In this document: piece after piece, positions 34,716 through 46,439 of the stretch | Layout: each line of letters opens with the position of its first letter | Position numbering within the stretch: the first letter of the stretch is position 1 | Assembly: GCA_033239125.1 (NCBI GenBank) | Contig: BSWB01000001.1 | Coordinates: forward strand, 56,759,501-56,823,500 | DNA: 64,000 nt | From: Fagopyrum homotropicum | Taxonomy: Eukaryota > Streptophyta > Magnoliopsida > Caryophyllales > Polygonaceae | Direction: 5' to 3' | Notes under the pieces: generated by a model | What the model was told of the DNA's origin: nothing | Databases searched by the model: none | Seen by the model: only the letters and a program-made list of their open reading frames with translations | Program-made: the position numbers and the translations under genes

Positions 34716-37700
34716 TGTAACACCCCAAATTCACAAAACTCGGGGAGCTACTGGTTAGGACCTCACAATGGGTCCCGACATTAGTTTGACAACAATTTTA
34801 CTAGGATCTTACAACAAGGCACAAAAGTATTAAAAACATTTGAAAACTTTAAACAATATATACATGAAGGATATGTATGAGCCTTACAAAGCAACGGTAC
34901 TAAAACGACGCATATGAAGAACATAAGACAACCTTGTCCCCCAACTAAATGAGTACGTGGACCCGGCTGACCATTCCCTACGAATCTCTCTACAACTGTC
35001 TTAATCTGCAAGGCATCTACAAAGCGGTATAATACCGTTAGCTAACATTCTATGCATAAGTATAGAGGTAAAAACACAAACACGCAACATACACAATCAA
35101 CATGCAATACTCATTCCTTTTATTACCTTTGATTAGGTGATAGGTCATTACTAATGATACTTATTTTGTGACACGAGGGATTCCCAAACCTCGCCCCTGT
35201 CCCCGTTTACCAACGAGGAATGGTACTAATGCATCTGACCGTCTACCTGACTTGGCTGGTCGCAAGGAACCTCCTAGACTCTCGCAAGAGCTAGGCAGAT
35301 GATGTCACAACCCGTTATCATACACTTGGGTCAATTACATAATATAATAAAGTCGGCCTAATCCGGTTTCGTTGTTTATCATAACTAACAAACACCACTC
35401 ATATACATTACACTCATACAAGAAGCCAGCTAAATAAGTCCGTGGACTTACCGGTCTCCAAAGCGCAAACGATCACCATACTCTCAAGTTCCCTCGGGAA
35501 AACACACAACGCATGTTCAAGACAAGGCATATGAATTAAACAATACTCTTTTCAACTAGAAGTCCTTAGACTTCTAAGCTCAACATCCTCACAAGAACAA
35601 CATCACTCTAGTCAACTAGTAGTTCTTAGACTTCTAGGCTCAACACCTCACAAGAACATAAACACATAAGATAGATTGACACTTAAAACCTAACACCACT
35701 CTTCTAAACTAAACTATACTTATACCCATCTTGGGAACATCCTAAAACTGGATTAACCCGACAAATCGTTCTGAACTTTTACCACATGCTCCTATATATA
35801 TCCATCAAAAACATATTCAAAAATCACGTCCAACAGAATTCAATAACACCTCCAAATCTATTTCACAAAACTGCATCACAAGCAGTTTTTCTCATACTTA
35901 AAATATATCAGCATAACCTAAAAACTGCATGCGGAACCAACTTTGGAGACTCATATCTCCTTAACTATATCTCGGAATATTCTCAAATTTCAGTATGTTA
36001 CACTATATAATACCCACTACAACATATCCAAAAATCAGCACTAAAGGATGAGTCTAACTTACCCAAATTTGGGTCACAAAACTGTATCGACATACAGTTT
36101 TCCACACTTAGGAAATTCAGCAAACACCTAACAAATAGCACACTGTCTTAACTTTGAAAAATCATAACTCCTAAACCGTTCGCTGAATTTATCCCAAATT
36201 TTGATATAATCTACTATAAAATCTTATTTATAATATATCAAAAATTCAGCAGCAAAGGAGATCAAAAGCCTAATCAAAACCATCTCACAAAACTGCATCA
36301 CATCCTGTTTTTCTCAACACTCAGCACACTTATAAAAACTGCATGAGGAGTCAACTTTGCAACATCATAACTCTCAACCCGTAACTCCGATTCTTTCCAA
36401 ATTTTAGTATGATCTACTATGTATTACCGAATACAACATATCCAAAAATGAGCAACAAAGAATGAGTTTAGCATACCTAAATCCGGCCTTGAAGTTGGGT
36501 ACTCGACACAGTTTTGAAACTTCAGAAACAGTAAAACGATTTAACTGTTTCTCCTTGCTCGACCTGAGTGAGTTAAGGAAAGATTTTGTAGCATTTATTA
36601 GCTCATATGTATGGAGGAAAGATAACCAAAAGAGGTATGGGTCTTACTCGATTCTAAGGTTCAATCATTGGAGGTTGCGGCGTGCTTGACTCCACCTGTT
36701 GGTTTGGTGATTGCTTTCGTGCAGAGAATGATGCAGCGGGAAGGAGAGGCCTCTAGTTGTGCATGAAGGGAGGTTGTACATGCTTATCCTGGGGCTGCTG
36801 GTTGTTCATTCCACATGAGGATGCAACAAGAGATCCGCCGATCTGCTTGGTTGACGACGAGGAAAGGGACGGTTGGACAATTTCTGAGATGAAGACCTAT
36901 CCTCAGGACACATTCTTTAATCGACATAAGGGAGGCAAGGACAGAAGGCTTACCTCGTCCTTCTTGTTGGTAGTAGCGATGCAGAAGGGTGTGGGAATAG
37001 ACAACAGCGGAGGAGAGACGGAAAGCAACCCTTGGCTATGGCGGCTCGGGATGGCAACGTGAGAAGAGGGGAGGAGGAGTGTGGCGAGATCTGCAGCTTA
37101 TACCCCGGGCATATATCTAGACACGAAGTGAAGGAGTGTGATAGATCTGGTGCTTAATCAACGAAAGACTCTTCGAGATCCAGCAGTTACGTTCTGAAGG
37201 AGAGAGAGAGCGTTCCTCCAGCTTGCTAACTGACGTGGGCAAGGCAGTGTTGGGCTGGTGTGAGGCAAAGAAGTGTTGGGCTGGATGTGAGGCAAAGAAG
37301 TGTCGGGATGGACGTGAGGCAAGGTTGGATGCAAGCATTCCAAAGCTAATCCTTACATGAAGATATGGGTTGAACCAAGGGGGAAGAACATGGGCTGAAA
37401 GTTTGTCAAAACTTGTCAAAACTCGACATGACTTTGTCAAGCCTATGCATGACCCTGTCAGAAAGTTTTCGGGCTTCATCATGACCTCGTCTCAGCTTTG
37501 TCCTGGTCTCGTCACTGCTTTGTCAAAACTTGCCATGAACTTGTCGTAAGTAGAAAGATATACTAGGGTTTTGCAAGATTAGGGTTTGATATTATTTTTC
37601 TATCATTTTATGTGAGAAAAAGATCTCACATAAAATGATAGAATTTATGATGACATCGGAAGTTAGGGGAAATGAAAAGATCAACGGATAAAAATCCGGT

Positions 37701-37742
37701 TTGACTCGGAACTGATTGAAAGAAAAAATTCCGGATATTACA
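34716..37742 (-). mobile_element. 5' LTR of A (3027 bp)
   Basis: Same internal layout as the LTR at 27550-30573 (tandem array at about 35660-36500, hairpin at 37598-37643, GC-poor throughout). Ends in ATATTACA on the plus strand, followed by the AAGAT duplication. Confidence 0.9.
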
Positions 37743-37747
37743 AAGAT

Positions 37748-38060
37748 AAATCAAATGTATCTCATGAATTCTCTCAATCTCACCACCACGGGAAAAATAT
37801 TGCCTCTAACTAAAGATGTTGCTCAACACTCCCAGGAAATGGTAGAGAATGTTCTTATGATTTGCAAGCGTAACGTACCGAACAACTTCATTCTCTATCC
37901 TACACATGTTGAGCCAACCATTCTTACAGTGGAAGAATATGAGGTGGTCAAGGAACGACGAGCTGAAGAGAAGAAACGATGATTAGAAGCTGAAATCAAA
38001 GATATGAGTAACAAGACTGCTCAATCCAAGGCGCGAAGGCAGTCTTATAAGGATAATCAG
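37748..38060 (+). pseudogene. Third ORF of E, C-terminal part
   Basis: The frame cut at 27549 resumes with TKINQMYLMNSLNLTTTGK, and ends in a charged helical tail (EYEVVKERRAEEKKR, then stop at 37980; in-frame residues continue a little beyond). No domain recognised. It is followed by about 250 bp of 3' untranslated sequence with the CAAAGGGGGAGAAG tract at 38191-38204. Confidence 0.55.
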
Positions 38061-38305
38061 GATTGAGCTTGTGATGTTTGTGGAACTTCTATTTTAACTG
38101 TGTTTTATGGCTTTTGGAAATACTTTTTATGGGTTTGTAATCGCTTTAAACTCCCGTGCTCTAAATATTTTTTTCTCTCTTGTTGAAAGACAAAGGGGGA
38201 GAAGTTATGTGATCCGAAATTTTAATATTTCTGCATTTTGCATTTTAGGTTTTATTATATGCATCGCTAACTTTAAATGTAGGTACGATATTTGTGTTGT
38301 CTTCC

Positions 38306-38319
38306 ATCAAGGGGGATAT
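38306..38319 (+). other. 3' polypurine tract of E
   Basis: CATCAAGGGGGATA directly before the 3' LTR start TGAAAACTCC. Confidence 0.85.
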
Positions 38320-40277
38320 TGAAAACTCCACATGGATTATATATATGAATATGTGATGATGGAAGACGTAACACAAATGAGCGGTTTTTATACTAACAAA
38401 TATCGATTTTATTTTTAGATTGCTTGGTTTGGTTTTGTGTTTGTCAAATGTATGTAGGCCTTGGAAAGCATTTCAAAGGATGAATGGAGGCCTTGAAAAC
38501 TAATACAAGATACAACCACAGAGATTGGAAAGCATTTTAAAGGTTCAACATGGAGGCGTTGAAAACCATTTCAAGGGATCAAAGCCAAAGCCGGAAAAAG
38601 GATATGACGGGTGGAAGGAATTCAAATCAATCTCAAACAACCAAATCTACCAAGGATCAAGAGAAGATCTTCCAAGAAGATATCAAGAAGATTTAACCAA
38701 CAAGAAGATATCAAGGAGATCTCGACCAACAAAAAGATCTTGCAATGATCTTAACCAAATCAAAGCAAGTTTGAAGATCTCTTCCCAACGGATCTTAAAA
38801 AGATCTCGAATATCTTCAGCCAAAGATTCTCAACAAACTTGAAGATCTCGGAGATTGAACGAAAAGATCTTCAACAACATTTTTCAAGAGAAGATTACGG
38901 AGAAAGAGAATCAACATGCGTTAAGGAGATGGAGAAGATAAGGAAAATCTACAACGGCTATCAGATCTAAACATACACCGTTTTCTATGGAGAAGAAGAA
39001 ACATGAACAGCGATCATATTCTCAAACGGCTAGAAGACTTCTCCATCGAAGACTATAAATAAAGATGTCGATTGAAGAGAACTATAACATCCCGAATCCG
39101 CAGGACTCGGAATGCTACATTGGGAAAGGATCTCACAATGGATCCTGACCCAAGCCTAACAACAAGTTCACTGGATCTTACAACAAGGCACAAGTAGAGT
39201 AAAAACAAATACATAAAAGCTGTATGATATAACAAAAGAGTTTACAAACTCAAAGCCGAGTACAAAACCATAATAACAACAACAACAACAACAACACACA
39301 GAAACATCAACAAGGTCACCCAAGATCAAAAACAACTCCAAACTCTCAAGAACTCCTTCACACAAGCAAGAGAAGATCAAAGAAGATCAAAGGGAAAGAA
39401 GAAGAAGATGAAGGACATGAGGAGGAAGAAGAAGCTGAAAAGAGGTAAGGAAACCCCTCTTCTGAAGTCTAAGGAAGCTTATAAGGGAAGCCAGCCACAA
39501 AGCATAAGTCAAGAGTCAACGAAAGCGGTTGTACACCGCTAGAGCCGCAGGGGCGGCCAAGGTGGTGCGCAAGGGCGGCTGACTGGGTCAAGGTAAGACA
39601 CACTCTAGCTCATCTAGGCTCCAAAAACTAAGGCTCTTACAAGAACTACATCAAGCTTACATGGAAACATCTAAGTCTTCAAGCAATCAAAGCATCTTCA
39701 TTTCATTCCAAAAGTTTTTCTTCCTCTTAGCTTACAAAAACTTACATTCCTAGAGAGAGAAAAACACAAGAGCTTCATTGGAATATCTAGAGAGTGTTAT
39801 ACTCGAGTGTGTGTTACAATGCAAAGTAACTAAGCTATTATTGCTAGGTTAAGAGTTGGAACTAGATCGTAGCATTGGCTACAGTGAGAGAAGAAGGGGA
39901 TTTCTTATAGGTTGTATCTAGGAATCTTTGAAGAAGATAATATATAGTTAGACCTACGGGAAAAAAAAACCCTAGGACGGAGACGTAGGCTGTTAGAGTT
40001 GAACTTCATAAACATATCACCGTGTCGATCTTTTTATGCCGCACATTTATTGCTTAATTGTGACTAACGTGGTTTTGCAAGTTTTCGGAGTCAAGGCCTT
40101 GAAATCACTTTCACAGCCCTTGAAAACTAGTTGTGTCACAAAGAGCACATATCGACATCAAGGCCTTGAAATCAGTTTCAACGCCTTGAGATAAGTTTTT
40201 GCTAAAACTTCCCATCCTCTATTCAACCCCCCTTCTAGAGTATTTATATTCTTTATATTCTCCTATACGGTTCTTCA
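38320..40277 (+). mobile_element. 3' LTR of E, interrupted by a 559-bp solo LTR
   Basis: Same ends as the 5' LTR. TATA-like CTATAAATA at about 39053. E motif copies at 38487, 38553, 40095 and 40161. Ends TTCTTCA at 40277, then GTAAA. Confidence 0.88.
39078..39646 (-). mobile_element. Short solo LTR (559 bp) with AGAAC target duplication
   Basis: 39083-39641 runs TATAACATCCC (a mutated TGTAACATCCC) to GGCTCTTACA on the plus strand. AGAAC flanks it at 39078-39082 and 39642-39646. The uninterrupted target is visible in the 5' LTR near 18463. Its ends resemble the LTR of B2 (47359-49452), but it is only a quarter as long. It contains GGGGCGGCC/GGGCGGC motifs near 39547-39580 and a minus-strand TATA-like TTATAAG near 39480. 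Confidence 0.88.
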
Positions 40278-40664
40278 GTAAACAACCACAAACTTTCCAA
40301 TAAAATAGCGTAAGACATGATTCATTAGTCTCATAAAAGTAGTAGGAGCGTTAGTTAAACCGAAAGGCATTACCAACAACTCGTAAAGTCCAAAATTGGT
40401 CTTGAATGCTGTCTTCCATTCATCTCCATCCCTCATTCGGATTTGATGATATCCACTATTAAGATCGATCTTTGAAAAAAAGGTAGAACAGATCAACTCA
40501 TCCAGCATATCATCTAAACGAGGAATGGGATGTCTATACTTGACGGTGATGTTGTCGATTGATCGACAATCCAAACACATCTTCCAAGTATTTTCCTTCT
40601 TGGGCAACAACAGAACCGGTACCACACAAGGACTTAAGCTTTCACGTAGATAGCCCTTGTTCAA
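40278..40664 (-). pseudogene. N-terminal half of D reverse transcriptase
   Basis: Minus-strand frame: NKGYLRESLSPCVVPVLL, KMCLDCRSIDNITVKYRHP, FSKIDLNSGYHQIRM with the first catalytic Asp, WKTAFKTNFGLYELLVMPFG and GKFVVVY. It stops exactly where the catalytic FDD should follow; that part is at 17709. GTAAA at 40278-40282 is the right duplication of E. Before the E insertion the RT domain looks to have been open across the break. Confidence 0.9.
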
Positions 40665-40981
40665 AAGGTCTTTACTTGATCTTGTACTTCTTGGCTTTCC
40701 TGCGAACTCATTCTATAAGCAGGACGGTTAGGAAGTGACGAAGCTGGAATGAAGTCAATCTGATGCTCAATGCCTTGGAATGGTGGAAGTCCGGCAGGAA
40801 TCTCATCCGGAAATACGTCTTTGTATACATCTAGAGCTAATAAAATATTTGAAGGAAAAGCGGCCTTCACATCACTTAAAGTCAGTAGGCTCTTATATAG
40901 ACTCGGTAAAGAAAGATCTAAAGGGATATAAGTATCGAGAAACTCCCTTTTAGAAGAAAGAAGGACCCATTGTTGCCCCAA
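40661..40981 (-). pseudogene. Protease-RT linker and RT start of D
   Basis: Minus-strand frame with LLALDVYKDVFPDEIPAGLP, GIEHQIDFIPASSLPNRPAYR and SSQESQEVQ, the usual lead-in to Ty3 RT. A small frameshift near 40664 separates it from the next frame. Confidence 0.85.
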
Positions 40982-41010
40982 AGAGGAAAAATCAGATGAG
41001 CTACTGTAAT

Positions 41011-41086
41011 ATCGGTCGATTTTGCCATGAAGAACCCAATTTTCTTCAAAAATCGGTCGATTTTTGAAGAACTGCCCGATTTTTCT
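41011..41086 (-). repeat. Palindromic motif module in the D protease-RT linker
   Basis: ATCGGTCGATTTT at 41011, AAAAATCGGTCGATTTTT at about 41048-41065, and a CCCGATTTTTC half-site at 41075. It lies in polyprotein coding sequence (a SSSKIDRFLKKIGFF-like linker) between the protease and RT. Confidence 0.7.
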
Positions 41087-41129
41087 TCTATGAGAGTTGG
41101 TTCTTTGTCCTTCTGCTTGCGTTTCTCCT

Positions 41130-41515
41130 TCTTACTGGCGTAATGTTCAGCAATCTACAAATGAGCCATGGGTTTGAGCGTAATGGCTTTCCCTTTAAAC
41201 TCAAACGAGTTTTTGTTAGAGAATCCATCATGCGTAACCTTTCTACAAATTGCCAAGGACGGTTTAAAAAAAATATGACATGCTTGCATAGGCACACACA
41301 ACATCACAAACAATAATATCTTCATATTTGCCTAAAGTATATGCAATACAAGCCTATTTATTTAACTTTTAATTCCTTACAATCATTCATCCAATGCAAT
41401 TTATAAGGTCGATGATGGTAAAAGGTAGGGATTTGCAACTTATTGATCAATTCATCACTAGCAATGTTGCAACAACTGCCTCCGTCAAAAATCATGTTAC
41501 AGCGAGTCGAGGAGG
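41130..41515 (-). pseudogene. Protease of D, truncated
   Basis: Minus strand: TRCNMIFDGGSCCNIAS with the catalytic Asp-Gly-Gly near 41490, LQIPTFYHHRPYKL, then LNRPWQF..DSLTKTRLSLKGK. Several stops break it. The gag of D should lie further right but is absent: at about 41515 the sequence switches to an unrelated plus-strand gag fragment, so D is truncated at its 5' end. Confidence 0.7.
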
Positions 41516-41905
41516 CGATTAGGATAAGGGGACTTGCCCTAGCCCTACTAGTACCTACAAGATCAATTGAGGTATCGTAGAGAGTGACTTAGGTGTTAGC
41601 TACACCCGAGAGAGTAATTGAGGTTGATAAACCTCAAATTAAGCATAGAGCACCGAGACTGGATTCATGGTTGAAGACTTTCAACCAGATGTGAGTACCC
41701 CCGTTCGAAGGGAAGGTGGGTCAGAGGTAGAGCATTGGTTAGGGTACGTTGAGACAACACCGGAGTCGATTCGTTTCCCAAAGGAACGACGAGTGGAGTT
41801 GGTATTGTTCCGAGACCAAGAGTAGTATTGGTGGAGAACCACCCGTAGTAGAGTAACGGGATTTGAGCAGATAAGGAGTCTCATCCAGGAGCGTTTCCAC
41901 CCTTC
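41516..41905 (+). pseudogene. Ty3 gag fragment (possibly of K)
   Basis: A plus-strand frame gives AEHWLGYVETTPESIRFPKE, RVELVLFRDQE, a stop, then YWWRTTRSRVTG and FEQIRSLIQERFHP. This is the retrotransposon gag fold of Tekay-like elements. It fits the orientation of LTR K at 12765, so K and this piece may be one element that received D. Element H starts directly after FHP. Confidence 0.65.
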
Positions 41906-43506
41906 TGATAACATGTATTATAGTCTATATATTGGCAATGGTTTTTAACATTTTCTCATCATTATTTTGCATGTATTGGTATATATTCTTGATGATTATG
42001 CCATTATTTGTCTACTTTGCAAGAATCGAGGTCTACACCTAGTTTGATTGTAACTGTAGGAAATAGGGCATAATTTGGATCGAAAAGGGACATTGAAGTA
42101 TGAGGAGACCATTGAGCTGCATTATGGCACTCTTGTAACTATAAGACGGAAGGCAGGAACCTCGGGGAATGGATGAAAGAAGAAATCAGAAGATGGAACG
42201 AAGAAAAGTACGTAACTGATTAGAGATCTCGGATGTGTAAGTGATCACCTCGACCGAGATGGCCTAGTTACTCGAGATCGACGGACTACAACCCAAGAAG
42301 AAATAAATAATTTAACCTAAAATTCTTCTATATGAATGGAAGGTGAATATTGATTAAGGACGGCTTGGAAGACGGCTGATTTACAGAGGATTTTGAGAAA
42401 AGATTTACGGAAATAGATCTTGAAAGGATTACTTAAAGATCAAGGTTAAAGACTGAGGAAGAAGAAAATATACTTTTTTAAGGTTTTCTTGGAGGATTCT
42501 AGTAGTTGTTATCACCTTTGGAAACACGTTATTGACGCATTATTGGATTGTTTTGTACCTTTGATTATTGAGAACCTTTTGTTAAATTTTTTATTCTCTT
42601 TTCTTGATATATTGATTACATATACTTTGATTGCTTTGAACATGATAATTGTTGGCTAAAACCCTTGCGATTCTAGGGTGATTAGTTGAAGGTTGTGGTA
42701 TAGACGATGAAAGAATAGACCTTTATCTCGAGTGGACCCTGAAAGCTTCATTTTAACCTAAACCATTACCGTCTCGGGCTGTTCGTGGAGAATCTCAACG
42801 GATATCATACAAGAACTGCACGAGATCGACCCTGAACGTTTGATCTTGAACCATAGGTTATAGTTTTTCAAATCCTATCCTTGTTGCACCTTTCCTGGTT
42901 TATATCCAAGCCTAGGAAGAGACGTACCCGATGATTCCTTTGCTTGTTTTCCTATGATGATGAGTGATAAGTAACAAAGATATATCCTTTGTTAGGGTTT
43001 TAGTGTGCCTTCATCCTATCTTTGAGAGTAGCCCGAGACTTACCCGGTAAAGGTTATTTCTATTCCCTTAGGTAGTGTGCTGATTTGTGAGTATAGTTCC
43101 TTTCCCTAGTTCCTTGAGACTTACCCAGTACTGGATCTTTGGTTTGGGATAGTGTATAGTGAGACTTACCCGGTGATCTATCCCATCTTAAAAATACCTT
43201 CCTTTTGCAACCTCAACTTTGTCCGCGTTTATGTTTAGAAATCTTGAGTCGAAACAAGAACCGGATGCTTTGATCTCTAGAATCTGCATTCCTTTATGTG
43301 ATTATCATATATCTTGTTCTTTGTTGCTTGAGAATTGCATAATAACCTAAAGATTATATACCGTTGCTTCATTTCGTCATAGTCCTTGTGTTCGATCCCG
43401 GAATACTTGCTTGTATTGCGATTGATCCGTACTTTGCGGGTTCGCTTATATTGCTTGATTCTTGGTATAAATTTAAGGCTTATTTGCACACGTTTTGGAG
43501 CGAACA
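41906..43506 (+). mobile_element. 5' LTR of Athila-like element H (1601 bp)
   Basis: TGATAACATGTATTATAG to GGAGCGAACA, closely similar in plan to the C LTR (same opening words, CGAGGTCTACACCTAG block near 42027, four TTACCCGGTAA-type repeats at about 42920-43177, and a GTACTTTGCGGGTTCGC end). CACCTCGACCGAGAT lies at 42246-42260. Confidence 0.9.
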
Positions 43507-43512
43507 AGTTTT

Positions 43513-43529
43513 TGGCGCCATTGCCGGGG
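43513..43529 (+). other. Primer-binding site of H (tRNA-Asp type)
   Basis: TGGCGCCATTGCCGGGG, one base different from the site in C. Athila elements are known to use this kind of site. Confidence 0.85.
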
Positions 43530-43653
43530 GCTTGGTTTAGACCAAGCCGATATTTGGTTGTCTTGGGGTTGCTGCCCTTTTTGCTATTGATCATTCTACT
43601 TGAGTGTTCTTACAGGACGTTTCTTTAGGTTTGTGTGATGTTCTCGATCTGGT

Positions 43654-45474
43654 ATGGAAATTGTTCCGTACGATCCGGAACCAGAAAAGACTTATATTAG
43701 AAGATTGAAAGAAGCTAAAATTGCTATGGTAGAAAATAGAGATTTCCAAGCTGAGTTGGATGATGCTCTAGATCAACTAAAACTTCGAGATGATGCTCTA
43801 GTTAAGGAGAGAGTAGATGCACGTGAGATAGAAGATGGCATTTGAGCCAATATAACCGAGAAGCAAGCTACTGTACGGCAATTGCTCCAAAATCAATGGG
43901 GCAATGCTAGGAGTAAAATTGACCAACCGGCATCCGTTATTGTGCCACCACCTGCACCTCGCTATCCGGCGAGGAATGAGAGAGTTGATTTGTTTTTGGG
44001 AGAGCCGCAAACACTTGGTCAAAGGATGGATCCGCTCAACAAGTACAATATCTGGGCGTAAACTTAGGAGAGCCGGCTCAACTTGACTTTGAGCTTCGTC
44101 CTCAAGTTCTTCAAATAATCAGACAACATCAATTTGAAGGACTAGAGGGAGAATCACCACATCAACACTTGCAAAACTATGAGATTATTATGGAGACCTT
44201 GAGGCCTTCACGATTAGAGAATAATAATTACAAGTTGCGGGGTTTTTCTTTCTCCTTGAAAGAGAAAGCGCTTGCATGGTATCAATCATTACCATCCGGA
44301 AGAGTTCACACATGGGAAGAGATGACTACAAAGTTTCTCACTAAGTTCTTCCCACCATCAAAAACCACGGAGTTGAGAGGTAAAATCAATGCCTTTTGTG
44401 ATGAAAGATAGAGAGAGCTTATTTAAATCATGGGAGAGGTTCAAGGACCTTTTGTTGGATTGCCCTCATCACGGGGTTCCAAAGATTGAGCTACTTGAGA
44501 TTTACTTCAAGGGTTTGGATGAGGAAACTCAATTCAAGTTTCAATCCCTTTCTGGAGGGATACTTTGGATAAGCCAGTCGATGATGCATGGGAGTTTGTT
44601 GAGAAATAAGCTCTAGTTATTGAGAAGTATTTCCACCGGTGGGTTGATGATAGAAATCGCAGATCCGGACCACAAGAGTTGAATCATACCACCTCTAGTG
44701 TTGCTTAACTCACAACTTAAAAATGAAGTCAAAGCTTTGAAGGAGCTTTTGAAGTCACAAACACAACCTAGAGGACCGCCAAAGGAGCAAGATGTTGGCT
44801 ATGTAGGAAGAGGAAACTACCAAGAGAAAAGGAACAACAACTACAACAACAACAATAACAACCCGAATTACAATAATTGGAGATCCAATCAAAACAATTC
44901 TAGTAACCCTTATTCATATGCTGAAAATGCTCTAACTCCATCCTCTTTATCTATATTTATTCCATTAAAGAGTCAAGAACCACCTCAAAGTTCAAATCAG
45001 CCACCTAAGGACAAGATGGAAGCAATGCTTGAGCAAATGATGGGAAAGCTGAATAGTTTGGAAAATCAAGTATTTAGTAAGGCCGGAGAAGTTCCTAAAG
45101 ATCTAGGAAAGCTGTCCGGAAGGACGGAGAACAATCCCAAAGGTCAAGTGATGGCAATCACTATAAGAAGCGGAGTGAAGACCAACGAGCCGGTACTTCG
45201 GACGGTCGACAAGGGCAAACAATCCGTGTTCGACGAGATCCCAGCTGAGAAAGAAAAGGAGAAGGACAAGATCTATGTACCTCCTACAGCTTACAAGCCT
45301 CCACTACCGTTTCCGCAATCTAGAGCAAGAGCGCGTCTAGACAAGCATTTCGGTATGTTTCTTGACCTTATGAGTAAACTGCATATTAACATACCTTTAA
45401 TTGATGCAGTTTTAGGTATGCCCGCCTATGAGAAGTTCTTTAAATATATCCTCCCTTACAAGAGGAAGCTATAA
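43654..45474 (+). pseudogene. Gag of H
   Basis: The ATG at 43654 begins MEIVPYDPEPEKTYIRRLKE, then a helical region, and the frame breaks at a TGA (43843). The gag core is readable from 44140: HQHLQNYEIIMETLRPSRLE, FSFSLKEKALAWYQSLPSG, TWEEMTTKFLTKFFPPSKT, LLDCPHHGVPKIELLEIYF. The last ORF (44698-45474) has an Asn-rich stretch, TIRSGVKTNEPV and PFPQSRARARLDKHFG. At least four stops or frameshifts interrupt it. Collinear with the gag of C throughout. Confidence 0.85.
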
Positions 45475-46430
45475 GATTTTGGTGAAGTAAAGATGACTTC
45501 TAGATCATCCAAACTTATCAAAATCATGAAGGAGGATATGCCACCAAAGTTGCGAGATCCAGGATTGTATTGTATCCCCATTGGAGTTGGAGAGGTCACT
45601 TGTGATGCACTATTGGAATAAGGAGCAAGTGTGAGCATCATTCCCTTGCTTTGTGTGAGAAAATCTAGGATTGTATTATACATGGCAGACCGATCCATAA
45701 CTCGACCGGCTGGCATGTTGGAAGACATTCCCATGAAGCTTGGTAAGTTCTACATTCCTATAGATTTTGTGGTGTTGGACGTTCCTGCAGAATATCCAAT
45801 CCTGATCATTCTTGGAAGATAGTTCCTTGCAACTTCCGGTTGCTTGGTTGATTGGAAGAACACCACATTGTCTTTCAACATAGGAGAAGAGCGTTTTGAG
45901 TTTACACTCTCAACAATGATGAAGGAAGAAGCTCTTGGAGAAGACATCTTCAACATACACGAAGAAGAGGAATCTCGAGAATTGGTGAGCTCTATCTTAA
46001 TTAAAGATCCTCTTGAGAAAGTTTTGAGTTTTAGTATGATGGAGGAAGGTGTAGATACTTCTTGTGATGAAGATATAAGAAGTTTGGAAGCCTTGGAAAA
46101 AGATCCAAAGGCTGTTTTTGAAAAACTTGAGGAAGAGATAGAAAACTACAATGATCTCGGACACCCTACAGGAATCTCGACCGAGATGACTTTTGGGGTG
46201 ACCGAGGTAAAAGAAACAGGGACAGTGCGACCCAGACCTCGACCGAGATGCTTATGGAGCATACGAGATGTTTGATTTTTCAAAACTTCCTCGTTTGATG
46301 ATTGCAAGCGTTGAAAGACCCAACCTTATCCCTCCTGAAGCTTCCGAAGCTTCCCAAGATGATTCTAGAGGTACAAAACCACCACTTAAGGAACCTCCTA
46401 TTTTGGAGTTTAACACTCTTCCATAACATT
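45475..46430 (+). pseudogene. Protease region of H
   Basis: Aligned with the protease of C. Where C has LCDLGASVSIIPL, H has a Glu and a stop before GASVSIIPL, so the catalytic Asp is lost. YMADRSITRPAGMLEDIP and PIDFVVLDVPAEYPILIILG follow, then an acidic stretch. ATCTCGACCGAGAT (46174-46187) and CCTCGACCGAG (46237-46247) lie in the linker after the protease. Confidence 0.8.
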
Positions 46431-46439
46431 TAAGGTATG

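Larger units (their letters stand above)
27545..37747 (-). mobile_element. Tekay-like element A, complete, minus strand, TSD AAGAT
   Basis: LTRs of 3024 bp (27550-30573) and 3027 bp (34716-37742) flank 4.1 kb of internal DNA. AAGAT is present at 27545-27549 and 37743-37747. Primer site (TGGTATCAGAGC on the minus strand, 34701-34712) and polypurine tract (30574-30600) are in the right places. In the first 360 bp the two LTRs differ by roughly 6% by eye, so the insertion is much older than C. I find no recognisable gag-pol domain inside, so it resembles a large non-autonomous derivative. It lies inside the third ORF of E. Confidence 0.9.
17710..40277 (+). mobile_element. Sirevirus-type Copia element E, with three later insertions
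   Basis: LTRs at 17710-19101 and 38320-40277 flank an internal region with Copia order gag, protease, integrase, RT, RNase H, plus a downstream extra ORF. Features of the Sirevirus lineage: a long region after pol, an extra ORF after RNase H, and repeated AGGGGGAG tracts (26038, 38191, 38310). It was hit by a solo LTR (20285-22112), element A (27550-37742) and a short solo LTR (39083-39641). Removing these leaves about 10 kb. Several stops and frameshifts and a lost catalytic Asp make it inactive. Confidence 0.88.
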
